DNA of 54,550 nucleotides from Streptomyces fildesensis (GCF_016107395.1 NZ_JAAIKO010000049.1:1-54550); one strand, 5' to 3'; numbered from the stretch's first letter, positions 25,684 through 33,522 are shown. Notes: a model not told the origin generated them from the sequence alone. Translations and numbers: made by a program.

Positions 25684-25718
25684 TTGCCTCTCGGGCAAAT
25701 GTTTTGTCTGAGAGGCAA
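25684..25718. promoter_or_regulatory. paired operator sites upstream of XRE-cupin gene
   Basis: TTGCCTCTCGGGCAA (25684-25698) is itself a palindrome (TTGCC/GGCAA around TCTCG). A second copy, TTGCCTCTCAGACAA, lies on the other strand at 25718-25704, matching at 13 of 15 positions. Together they form a perfect 9-bp inverted repeat (TTGCCTCTC/GAGAGGCAA). The pair starts 23 bp upstream of the regulator's ATG, a position suited to autorepression. Confidence 0.7.
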
Positions 25719-25742
25719 ATCACCCGGCCTCTCCTCACCCGC

Positions 25743-26765
25743 TCAGGTCTGCCGCTCGGGCAGATAGCTGTCCGCGTCCAGCCCGAAGGTCCAGGCGACG
25801 CCCTCCCGGGCGGTCCTGGTCCGCGGCGGGACGCGCAGCCAGTACGTCCGGTGGGTGCCGTCCGGCTCCGGGGTGGAATTGACCACCTCGACCATCACCA
25901 CCGCCTCGTCGTCGTCCAGCTCGATGCGCCACAGGATCCCGGTCTCGTCCCGGGCCACCGGCTTGGCACCTGACTCCGCGAGGTAGCGGTCGTAGCCGTA
26001 GTACTCCAGCATCACGCGGCGCAGCTCCGCGTTCTCCTCGGTCCGTATCCGGGCCGGGGTGAGGTCCGCGAGGCCGGCGAGGAACGCGGCAGGCACCGGC
26101 ATACCGCGCCAGGCGTGCAGGGCGAAGCCGTCGGGGAAGGCGAGCGCGGGCCCGTCGCCCCGGTCCAGCCGGCCCGCCTCGTCCCGGTGCAGTTCCACCG
26201 GCCGCTCCGCTATCACCACGACCCGCTCGTACGGCCACCACCAGCCGGCGGCGCGGGCCACCGCCGAGACGCCTTCGAGCGTCCCGGCCTCCTCGTCGAA
26301 GGCGGCCAGCCACGCCGCGTCCTGCTGGCCGAGCACCGCGTCCAGCAGCACCAGGCGGACGGCGGCCGCGTCCGCGGGCTCCTCGCTGAGCGCCTCCACC
26401 ACACCCACGCGGATCCGGTCGGCGAGCGAAGCCGTCGAGTCCCACAGCTGGCCGCCCGTCAGTGCCCACCGCTCGGCCCAGCCCGCGGGTCCGAGCGCCG
26501 CATGCCGGCGCTGCCGCTCCGCCGCCCATGGGCGGGTGCGCACCGCGTCCCGCACGCAGCGCCCCGTTCCGTCCTCAGCCACCAGCCGCATCGCGGTCGC
26601 GGCGGCCTCCAGCGGCGAGCCGGTCCACACCACGCGCTCCGGTGCCGGGAGTCCGGCCTGCCAGTACGCGAGCTGTATCCCCGCCTCCGCCGCGGCGCGG
26701 TCCGCCGCCCCGGTCTCCGCCGCGATCGCCCGCCACCGCGCCGCCGTCTCCAGTGCCGTCGTCAT
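25743..26765 (-). CDS. DUF6745 protein
   Basis: The product has 340 residues, no membrane segment or signal. The N-terminal 190 residues are helical and Ala-rich; the C-terminal half carries the DUF6745 pattern: GDGPALAFPDGFALHAWRGM (near 207-226), LTPARIRTEENAELRRVMLE (near 239-258) and YGYDRYLAESGAKPVARDE. Function unknown. It follows, by 72 bp and on the same strand, the 108-aa gene at 26838, and the pair is divergent from the STM4015-STM4011 operon. A shared role with that operon is inferred from position only. Confidence 0.75.
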   Translation of the reverse strand: MTTALETAARWRAIAAETGAADRAAAEAGIQLAYWQAGLPAPERVVWTGSPLEAAATAMRLVAEDGTGRCVRDAVRTRPWAAERQRRHAALGPAGWAERWALTGGQLWDSTASLADRIRVGVVEALSEEPADAAAVRLVLLDAVLGQQDAAWLAAFDEEAGTLEGVSAVARAAGWWWPYERVVVIAERPVELHRDEAGRLDRGDGPALAFPDGFALHAWRGMPVPAAFLAGLADLTPARIRTEENAELRRVMLEYYGYDRYLAESGAKPVARDETGILWRIELDDDEAVVMVEVVNSTPEPDGTHRTYWLRVPPRTRTAREGVAWTFGLDADSYLPERQT

Positions 26766-26837
26766 TCCGTCCGTCCCCGCCCCTCGTCCTCGGTCACTTG
26801 AACTCCCCCCGCCGGTCGCGCGGCACCGCCGCGCACC

Positions 26838-27164
26838 TCAGTCCGCCACGACGCGCACGGCGCCGGGCGCGTACTCGCGCTGCCGCACCACCCGGAACCA
26901 GCCCTTGGGCAGCGGTATGGCCGCGTGCTCCTCGTGCACCACCCGCCCGCCGTCCGGGAGATGGAGGAACGCGTCACCGAACGGACCGGGCTCGCGGACC
27001 AGGGTGCCGGGCCCGACGACCGCGTGCGCGTGACCGGTCACCTCGCCCAGCGCGAGCACCAGCCGTCCCCGTCCGTCCCGTGGCTGGCGCGCCAACGCCT
27101 CGACTCCGCGCGGCGGTTCCCCCGCCTCCAACGGCATGATCAACACGTCCCCCTGCCGGTACAC
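26838..27164 (-). CDS. conserved 108-aa hypothetical protein
   Basis: A compact beta-rich protein beginning MYRQGDVLIMPLEAGEPP, with a central VLALGEVTGHAHAV segment (about 36-49) and an Ile-Pro-Leu-Pro-Lys-Gly-Trp-Phe-Arg-Val-Val-Arg-Gln-Arg-Glu-Tyr end. This pattern (RQGDV, GE.TGHAH) is recurrent in bacterial and phage hypotheticals, often next to DUF6745 proteins. The two His of GHAH could bind a metal. It starts 162 bp from the divergent STM4015 gene. No function is known to me. Confidence 0.7.
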   Translation of the reverse strand: MYRQGDVLIMPLEAGEPPRGVEALARQPRDGRGRLVLALGEVTGHAHAVVGPGTLVREPGPFGDAFLHLPDGGRVVHEEHAAIPLPKGWFRVVRQREYAPGAVRVVAD

Positions 27165-27227
27165 AGCACGCTCCCCTCCGCCGTCCGCACCCTGCGGCCG
27201 CCGATGTCCAGAAGCTACGTGGCCGGT

Positions 27228-27256
27228 CTGACAACGCCCGCCGTCCGCGTTGTCAG
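27228..27256. promoter_or_regulatory. inverted repeat in the divergent promoter of the STM4015 operon
   Basis: CTGACAACGC (27228-27237) and GCGTTGTCAG (27247-27256) form a perfect 10-bp inverted repeat with a 9-nt spacer. The centre is 78 bp from the minus-strand start (27164) and 84 bp from the plus-strand start (27326). Each arm offers a TTGTCA element pointing outward, followed 11 nt later by TAG on both sides. It may be an operator, or overlapping -35 elements, for both directions. Confidence 0.6.
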
Positions 27257-27325
27257 TGCGGCTTGGTAGAACTTTGCCCAGATCAGTCGTCAGGCCAGTC
27301 CCGCCCGTGTCAGGAGACCAGCGTC

Positions 27326-28282
27326 ATGTCAGCCGTAGAGCATCTGCAGGAGTTGCACGGCCTTCCTGCCTTCGACTTCCCCGGGCCCGACAGCAAGGAC
27401 GAACTGCCCGCGCCGGAGACCGTCGCCTGGCGGCTCGCCGCGGATCCCTACGACGACGACTCCGACGAGGAGTTCGGGGATGTCTGGGACCGGTTCCTGG
27501 ACACGGTGGATCCTTCCCGGGTGCGGGCGATCATCATCGGCCAGTGGGGCGAGGCCTACGAGGACGACTCCACCGGGATCGTCGAGGACCTCGTCGACGC
27601 CAAGGACCAGCTGACCGCACTGGAGGCCGTGTTCATCGGCGACCTGGAGCAGGAGCAGGCCGAGATCTCCTGGATCGAGCAGTCCGACGTCACTCCCGTC
27701 CTGGCGGCCTATCCGGAGCTGCGGGAGTTCGGCGCCCGTGGCGGCACCGGCCTGCTGTTCCCGGCGGTGCGGCACGAGCACCTGCGCACCCTGACGTTCG
27801 AGGCCGGCGGTCTGCCCGCCGAGGTCGTCCGAGGCATCGCGGCGAGCGAGCTGCCCGCGCTGGAATATCTGGAACTGTGGCTCGGCGTCGAGGAGTACAG
27901 CGGCACCGCCACCCTCGCCGATCTCGCCCCGATCCTGGCCGGCGGCGGCTTCCCCGCGCTGCACCATCTGGGCCTGCGCAACAGCGAGATCCAGGACGAG
28001 ATCGCCGCCGCGGTCGCCGCCGCTCCGGTGGTGGCCCGGCTCAGCTCCCTCGACCTGTCCCTGGGCGTTCTCACCGACGAGGGTGCGACCGCGCTGCTGG
28101 AAGGCCAGCCGCTCACCCATCTGCAGTGGCTCGACCTGCACCACCACTTCCTCAGCGACCCGATCGCCGCACGCCTGCGCGACACGCTGGTGCCCGCCGG
28201 CGTCGAGGTCGACCTGTCGGAACCGGGCCGCAGCTGGAACAACGACGGTGTCGTGCACCGCTTCACGGCGGTGGCGGAATGA
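27326..28282 (+). CDS. STM4015-family protein, copy 1
   Basis: The product has 318 residues and is the first cistron of a six-gene operon. The N-terminal half contains the family pattern EEFGDVWDRFLDTVDPSRVRA and a following segment ending in QAEISWIEQSDVTPVL. The C-terminal half has irregular leucine-rich repeats (LPALEYLELWLGVEEY, ALHHLGLRNSEIQDEI, LSSLDLSLGVLTDEG, HLQWLDLHHHFLSD), suggesting a protein-binding solenoid. ATG 27326 has AGGAG upstream; a TTG 63 bp earlier is in frame but has no ribosome binding site. Members accompany STM4014-STM4011 genes; the biochemical role is unknown. The stop overlaps the start of copy 2 (ATGA). Confidence 0.88.
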   Translation: MSAVEHLQELHGLPAFDFPGPDSKDELPAPETVAWRLAADPYDDDSDEEFGDVWDRFLDTVDPSRVRAIIIGQWGEAYEDDSTGIVEDLVDAKDQLTALEAVFIGDLEQEQAEISWIEQSDVTPVLAAYPELREFGARGGTGLLFPAVRHEHLRTLTFEAGGLPAEVVRGIAASELPALEYLELWLGVEEYSGTATLADLAPILAGGGFPALHHLGLRNSEIQDEIAAAVAAAPVVARLSSLDLSLGVLTDEGATALLEGQPLTHLQWLDLHHHFLSDPIAARLRDTLVPAGVEVDLSEPGRSWNNDGVVHRFTAVAE

Positions 28283-29229
28283 GGGACACCTTCGCCGGCC
28301 TGCCGGTTCACACGCTGACGCATCCGGTCGGCGCCGCATCCGGCCTCCCGGCCGCGGACAGCGTCGCCTGGGGGCTGGAATGCGGCTACGGCGCCGACGC
28401 GGCGTTCCCCGAACTGTGGCGCGGCTTCCTGGACACGGTGGACACCGAGCGGGTCACCGCCCTGGTGATCGGATCATGGTGGGACGGCGACTACACGAGT
28501 CTGGGCCCGGTGGTGGAGCTGATCGTCGCCGACGCGGCCCGGCTGCCCGGTCTGCGCGCGCTGTTCCTCGCCGATGTGGAGGGCGAGTCCTGCGAGATCT
28601 CCTGGCTGCTGATGGCCGACATCACGCCCGTGCTGGAGGCCTTCCCGCTCCTGGAGGAGCTGGGCGTGCGTGGCGGCAACACCGGGGACGACGCCCTGGT
28701 CCTGGCCCCCGTGCGGCACACCGCGCTGCGCGTGCTGCGGTTCGAGTCCGGCGGGCTGCCGGGAAACGTCGTGCGCGCGGTGGCCGCGAGCGAGCTCCCC
28801 GCCCTGGAACACCTGGAGTTGTGGCTGGGCGTCGAGGAGTACGGCGGGGACTCCACGGTCGCGGACCTCGCCCCGTTGCTGGCCGGCGGCCGCTTCCCGG
28901 CCCTGCGCCATCTCGGGCTGCAGAACAGCGAACTGCAGGACGAGATCGCCGCGGCCGTGGCCGCCGCCCCGGTCGTCGCCCAGCTCACCTCGCTCGATCT
29001 CTCGATGGGTGTGCTCAGCGACGAAGGTGCTGCCGCCCTGCTCGGCGGTCAGCCGCTCACCCATCTGACCCGTCTCGACCTGAGTCACCACTACCTGAGC
29101 GACGCGGTCATGGAGCGCGTCAGCAGTGAACTGGGCGCCGCCGGGGTGACGGTGGACCTCTCCGAGCAGGAGAGCCCGGAGGATGAGGGCGATGACGAGG
29201 AGTGGCGCTATGTCGCCGTCTCCGAGTAG
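28279..29229 (+). CDS. STM4015-family protein, copy 2
   Basis: The product has 316 residues and is collinear with copy 1, sharing the FLDTVD segment, CEISWLLMADITPVL, the GLP..VVR..AASELPALE block and all leucine-rich repeats (LGLQNSELQDEIAAAVAAAP, LTSLDLSMGVLSDEG, LTRLDLSHHYLSD). The end is more acidic (EDEGDDEEW). This is a tandem duplication that has diverged mainly in the N-terminal third. ATG overlaps the copy 1 stop, and its last 20 bp overlap the STM4014 start. A heterodimer or two specificities are possible; neither is shown. Confidence 0.88.
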   Translation: MRDTFAGLPVHTLTHPVGAASGLPAADSVAWGLECGYGADAAFPELWRGFLDTVDTERVTALVIGSWWDGDYTSLGPVVELIVADAARLPGLRALFLADVEGESCEISWLLMADITPVLEAFPLLEELGVRGGNTGDDALVLAPVRHTALRVLRFESGGLPGNVVRAVAASELPALEHLELWLGVEEYGGDSTVADLAPLLAGGRFPALRHLGLQNSELQDEIAAAVAAAPVVAQLTSLDLSMGVLSDEGAAALLGGQPLTHLTRLDLSHHYLSDAVMERVSSELGAAGVTVDLSEQESPEDEGDDEEWRYVAVSE

Positions 29230-30349
29230 CTCCGCTGTCCGCTCCGAAGTCCGTTTCGCCGTCGTCGGGAATCCCGGCAACCGCCGGGTGACGATGTTCG
29301 CCGACGCCGTGCGGGCCGCTGGGCTCCCCGCGCCCCGGATCGTGGCCTGGCGCGATGTGCTGCGCGGGGCGTACGGGTTCACGCCGGGCGAGGTCGTGCG
29401 GGTGGACTCCCCCGGCGAGGACCCCGAGGTCGACCGAGCACTGCGCGGCGGCGGCGATCCGACCCGAGTCGAGGGCAGTGCCGTCTGGTACCGGCGGTTC
29501 ACCGACGCGGTACGGGAGGTGGCGCGGGCCGCGGTGGAGGCGGGCGCCACCCTGCTCGACGATCCGCAGGACGTCGCCGTGCTGTTCGACAAGCGGCGCT
29601 GCCACGCCCGGCTGCTGGCGGCCTGCGTTCCGGTACCGCCGGCGCTCACCGCGCCCGTGCACGGCTGGGACGACCTCAGGGAGCAGTTGCGCGCGGCGCG
29701 CATGCCGCGCGCCTTCGTCAAGCCCGCGCACGGCTCGTCCGCGTCGGGCGTGATCGCCCTCGAGTTCGGCGGGCCCGGCCGGCTCAGGGCGACGACGTCG
29801 GTGGAGCGGACCACCGACGGACGGCTCTTCAACTCGCTGCGCGTACGTCGCTACGAGGACGAGCGCGAGGTCGCCCCCATGGTGGACACGCTGGCCGGGG
29901 ACGGTCTGCAGGTGGAGCGCTGGCTGCCCAAGGCCGCGCAGCACGGCAGGGCCGCCGATCTGCGGGTCGTCGTGGTGGACGGCAGGGCGACCCACGCGGT
30001 GGTGCGCACCAGCCGCTCCCCGATGACCAATCTCCATCTCGGCGGCGCCCGCGGGGACCTCGCGGCGGCGCGCGCCGCCACCGAAGCGGCCGGACTCGGC
30101 TGGGAAACGGTGACGGGCATCGCCGAACAGGCCGCGGCCTGCTTCCCCGGGACACTCTGCGTCGGGGTCGACGTACTGCCCGGCACCGGCTGGCGGCGCT
30201 TCGCCGTCGGCGAGGTCAACGCCTTCGGCGACCTGCTGCCGCGTCTGACGGGCCTGCCCGGCAGCGGTGCCGAGGAGCAGGACACCTACGCCGCCCAGGT
30301 GGCCGCCGTTCTACGCAGGGAGCGCCACCGTGCCACAGCCGCCGCTTGA
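29210..30349 (+). CDS. STM4014-family protein, ATP-grasp-like
   Basis: The product has 379 residues. An N-terminal pre-ATP-grasp-type alpha/beta domain begins at about residue 14 (VRFAVVGNPGNRRV), followed by LFDKRRCHARL (125-135) and an ATP-grasp nucleotide-binding strand-loop FVKPAHGSSASG (169-180), with GEVNAFGD near the end as the likely metal-binding Glu/Asn motif. ATP-grasp enzymes join a carboxylate to an amine or other nucleophile through an acyl phosphate. I chose ATG 29210 (GGAG 7 nt upstream) over ATG 29183. It overlaps genes on both sides, so it is cotranslated with them. The substrate is unknown. Confidence 0.85.
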   Translation: MSPSPSSSAVRSEVRFAVVGNPGNRRVTMFADAVRAAGLPAPRIVAWRDVLRGAYGFTPGEVVRVDSPGEDPEVDRALRGGGDPTRVEGSAVWYRRFTDAVREVARAAVEAGATLLDDPQDVAVLFDKRRCHARLLAACVPVPPALTAPVHGWDDLREQLRAARMPRAFVKPAHGSSASGVIALEFGGPGRLRATTSVERTTDGRLFNSLRVRRYEDEREVAPMVDTLAGDGLQVERWLPKAAQHGRAADLRVVVVDGRATHAVVRTSRSPMTNLHLGGARGDLAAARAATEAAGLGWETVTGIAEQAAACFPGTLCVGVDVLPGTGWRRFAVGEVNAFGDLLPRLTGLPGSGAEEQDTYAAQVAAVLRRERHRATAAA

Positions 30350-31163
30350 GATGAACGAGATCGTGGGCAGTCGCGACCTGCTGCTCGTCACCCTGGACAC
30401 GCTGCGCTACGACGTGGCCCAGGAGCTGGCGGCCGCGGGCCGGATCCCGCATCTCGCCGCCCATCTGCCCACCGGCGGCTGGGAGCGGCGGCATGCGCCG
30501 GGTAGCTTCACCTACGCCTCCCACCAGGCCATCTTCGCCGGTTTCCTGCCGACTCCGGCCACCCCGGGACCGCATCCGCGGCTCTTCGCGGCCCGCTTCG
30601 CCGGCAGTGAGACGACAGCGGACGGCACCTATGTGTTCGACACACCGGACCTGGTGTCGGGTCTGGCGGCGGCCGGGTACCGGACGGTGTGCATCGGCGG
30701 CGTCGGCTTCTTCAACAAACAGGCGCCACTGGGTTCCGTGCTGCCCGGGATGTTCCAGGAGAGCCACTGGGAGCCGGAGTTCGGCGTGCCCTCCCCCACC
30801 TCCTTCGAGGCGCAGATCGCCCGCGCCGAGGAGGTCGTCGCCGGGCTGCCCGACGAGCAGCGGCTCTTCCTCTTCGTGAACGTCTCGGCACTGCACCAGC
30901 CCAACTGGTTCCATCTGCCCGGCGCCACCCGCGAGGCGGGCGACTCCCGCGCGACGCACGCCGCCGCGCTGGAGTACGTGGACCGGCACATCGGCCGGCT
31001 GTTCACGGCGGCGAGCAGCCGCCGCCGCTGCTTCGCGATCGTCTGCTCCGACCATGGCACCACGTACGGCGACGACGGCTTCACCGGCCACCGGCTCGGC
31101 CATGAGGCCGTCTGGACCGTCCCCTACGCCCACTTCTTCCTTGAGGCCGAGGCACAGCGATGA
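30330..31163 (+). CDS. STM4013-family hydrolase (alkaline phosphatase/sulfatase superfamily)
   Basis: The product has 277 residues from GTG 30330 (GGGAG 7 nt upstream; overlaps STM4014 by 20 bp). The fold is shown by LLLVTLDTLRYDVAQ (17-31, first metal-binding Asp23), GSFTYASHQAIFAGFLP (58-74) and CSDHGTTYGDDG (239-250, Asp241 and His242 as metal ligands) with a later GHRLGHE. At the position of the sulfatase formylglycine Cys/Ser this protein has Thr61, as in phosphodiesterases and phosphonate hydrolases of the superfamily. It is short, lacking the C-terminal sulfatase domain. No signal peptide. Hydrolysis of a phospho- or sulfo-ester is inferred. Confidence 0.87.
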   Translation: MPQPPLEMNEIVGSRDLLLVTLDTLRYDVAQELAAAGRIPHLAAHLPTGGWERRHAPGSFTYASHQAIFAGFLPTPATPGPHPRLFAARFAGSETTADGTYVFDTPDLVSGLAAAGYRTVCIGGVGFFNKQAPLGSVLPGMFQESHWEPEFGVPSPTSFEAQIARAEEVVAGLPDEQRLFLFVNVSALHQPNWFHLPGATREAGDSRATHAAALEYVDRHIGRLFTAASSRRRCFAIVCSDHGTTYGDDGFTGHRLGHEAVWTVPYAHFFLEAEAQR

Positions 31164-32575
31164 GCACCACGACGATCGACCCCGCGACCTCCATCGACAC
31201 AGGCACAGGCACAGGCACCCGGCCGTACGAGAGCTACGTCTATGCCTACCCGCACAAGACCGCGTACCGGAAGCTGGAGGACCGCCCACCACTGCGTGAC
31301 CTGTGGGCGGGCGAACCGGTGGGCACGCTCTCCCTGTACGCCCACATACCGTTCTGCGAGGTGCGGTGCGGTTTCTGCAACCTCTTCACCCGGATCGGCG
31401 CCCCCGAGGGGTTGACCACCCGCTATCTCGACGCCCTGGAGCGCCAGGCGGGCGCGGTCCGTGAGGCGCTCGACGCGGCCGGCGGCGAACCGCGCTTCGC
31501 GGCGGCGGCCTTCGGCGGCGGGACACCGACGTTCCTGGACGCCGGCGAGCTGCAGCGGCTCTGCGACATCGCCGAACTGCGCATGGGCGCCGACCTGCGG
31601 GCGATCCCGTTGTCGGTCGAGGCGTCGCCGGCCACGGCGACCGCCGACCGGCTGGCGGTCCTCGCCGACCGCGGCACGACCCGCCTGAGCCTCGGAGTGC
31701 AGAGCTTCGATGACACCGAGGCGCGCGCGGCGGTCCGCCCGCAGCGGCGCGCCGACGTCGAGGCGGCGCTGTCCCGGATCCGCGACGCCCGCATCCCCGT
31801 CCTCAACATCGACCTGATCTACGGCATCGACGGTCAGACCGAGCGCAGTTGGCAACGGTCCCTGGACGCCGCGCTCGCCTGGCAGCCCGAGGAGCTGTAC
31901 CTCTATCCGCTCTACGTACGCCCGCTGACCGGCCTCGGCCGCCTCGGCGGCAGCACGGACACCGGCACCGGCGCGGGAACGGCCGACGCGGAGACGGCCT
32001 GGGACGAGCAGCGGCTGCGCCTGTACCGGTTCGGCCGTGACCACCTCCTCGACCGGGGCTACGAGCAGGTGTCGATGCGGATGTTCCGCCGCCGGGGCGC
32101 GCCCGCCACCGGCGGAGAGGACTACGCGTGCCAGACCGACGGCATGATCGGCCTCGGCTGCGGCGCCCGCTCGTACACCTCCGCACTGCACTACTCGTTC
32201 GACTACGCGGTCGGCATGAGTGAGATCCGGTCGATCATCGACGACTACACCACCCGTTCCGCCCAGCAGTTCGCCGTCGCCGAGTTCGGCCGGCGGATGA
32301 ACGGGGACGAGCCCCGCCGCCGCCATCTGCTGCAGTCGCTGCTCCAGGCCGAGGGCATGCCGGTGGACGACTACCGGGCACGTTTCGGCACCGGCCCCGA
32401 GCAGGACTTCCCCGTCGAACTCGGCCGGTTCGCCGCCGCGGGCTGGCTCGACGGTGCGGCCGCCCCCGAGCGGCTGCGGCTGTCCGCGGAAGGGCTGGCG
32501 CACTCCGACGCGGTCGGCCCCGCGCTGTTCTCGGACCCCGTCCGCGCCCTCATGGCCGAGTACGACGCGAAATGA
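31160..32575 (+). CDS. STM4012-family radical SAM protein (HemW/HemN-like)
   Basis: The product has 471 residues. The 4Fe-4S/SAM motif CEVRCGFC places cysteines at 66, 70 and 73, preceded by YAHIPF as in HemN/HemW relatives. Further HemN-like features are FGGGTPTFLDAGEL, RLSLGVQSFDD and LNIDLIYGIDGQT, and a C-terminal HemN_C-like wing ends the protein. Coproporphyrinogen oxidases and HemW share this layout, but this family is distinct and always sits with STM4011-4015 genes. Start overlaps the STM4013 stop (ATGA). It probably makes a 5'-deoxyadenosyl radical; the substrate is unknown. Confidence 0.9.
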   Translation: MSTTTIDPATSIDTGTGTGTRPYESYVYAYPHKTAYRKLEDRPPLRDLWAGEPVGTLSLYAHIPFCEVRCGFCNLFTRIGAPEGLTTRYLDALERQAGAVREALDAAGGEPRFAAAAFGGGTPTFLDAGELQRLCDIAELRMGADLRAIPLSVEASPATATADRLAVLADRGTTRLSLGVQSFDDTEARAAVRPQRRADVEAALSRIRDARIPVLNIDLIYGIDGQTERSWQRSLDAALAWQPEELYLYPLYVRPLTGLGRLGGSTDTGTGAGTADAETAWDEQRLRLYRFGRDHLLDRGYEQVSMRMFRRRGAPATGGEDYACQTDGMIGLGCGARSYTSALHYSFDYAVGMSEIRSIIDDYTTRSAQQFAVAEFGRRMNGDEPRRRHLLQSLLQAEGMPVDDYRARFGTGPEQDFPVELGRFAAAGWLDGAAAPERLRLSAEGLAHSDAVGPALFSDPVRALMAEYDAK

Positions 32576-33522
32576 AGCCCCAACCGGACAACCCAGATGT
32601 CTCGCAGACCCCGATGGATCTGTCGATCCTCTACCGCGGCCCGCTCGCGAGCTGCGACTACGACTGCCCCTACTGCCCGTTCGCCAAGCGCCGCGACAGC
32701 CGCGAGCAGTTGCGCGCCGACCGCGCCGCCCTGGAGCGCTTCGCCGGCTGGGCCACGGCACAGACGGGTGACCGGCTGTCGCTGCTCTTCACGCCCTGGG
32801 GCGAGGGCCTGGTGCGCTCCTGGTACCGGCGCACCCTCGCGGAGCTGAGCCACCTGCCGCACATCCGGCGGGTGGCGATCCAGACCAACCTCAGCTGCCG
32901 CACCGACTGGCTGGAGGACGCCGACCCCGGCACCCTCGCCCTGTGGTGCACGTACCACCCCGGCCAGACGCCGTACGACCGGTTCCTCGGCAAGTGCCGG
33001 GATCTGGCGGACCGCTCGGTCCGGCACAGCGTGGGCGTCGTCGGCCTCCCCGAGCACCTCGTCGAGGCCCGGCGGCTGCGCGCCGATCTCCCCGCGCATG
33101 TCTACCTGTGGATCAACGCGGCCGAGGGTCACACGTACACCGACGCCGAGGCGGACGAGTGGACGGCCATCGACCCGCTCTTCCCCTACAGCCGCCATCC
33201 GCACCGCAGCGCGGGGCTGCCCTGCCGCACCGGCGAGTCGGTGATCTCGGTGGACGGCGAAGGCACCGTCCGCCGCTGTCACTTCGTCCCCGCCGAGCTC
33301 GGCAGTCTCTACGACGGCTCGTACCGCAGGGCGCTGCGGCCGCGGGCGTGCCCGCTCGCCGTCTGCGAGTGCCACATCGGCTACGTCCATCTGGAGTCGC
33401 TGCCGCTGTACGACACGTTCGCGGGCGGCGTTCTGGAGCGGATCCCGGCCGACCCGGCCCCACGTGTCCGGCCCGCCCTGACCCTCGTACCTGCTCAGCC
33501 CTTGCGGCCGACCCCGCCGTAG
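32572..33522 (+). CDS. STM4011-family radical SAM protein with cysteine-rich C-terminus
   Basis: The product has 316 residues, last gene of the operon, starting in an ATGA overlap with STM4012. CDYDCPYC gives the cluster cysteines 28, 32 and 35. FTPWGEGL (73-80) takes the place of the usual GGE motif. The C-terminal third has five more cysteines (218, 236, 260, 265, 267, the last three as CPLAVCECHIG), which resembles a SPASM/twitch-type auxiliary Fe-S cluster site. Such clusters are frequent in enzymes that modify peptides or oxidise alcohols. Its 3' end overlaps the convergent methyltransferase gene by 28 bp. Confidence 0.88.
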   Translation: MKPQPDNPDVSQTPMDLSILYRGPLASCDYDCPYCPFAKRRDSREQLRADRAALERFAGWATAQTGDRLSLLFTPWGEGLVRSWYRRTLAELSHLPHIRRVAIQTNLSCRTDWLEDADPGTLALWCTYHPGQTPYDRFLGKCRDLADRSVRHSVGVVGLPEHLVEARRLRADLPAHVYLWINAAEGHTYTDAEADEWTAIDPLFPYSRHPHRSAGLPCRTGESVISVDGEGTVRRCHFVPAELGSLYDGSYRRALRPRACPLAVCECHIGYVHLESLPLYDTFAGGVLERIPADPAPRVRPALTLVPAQPLRPTPP

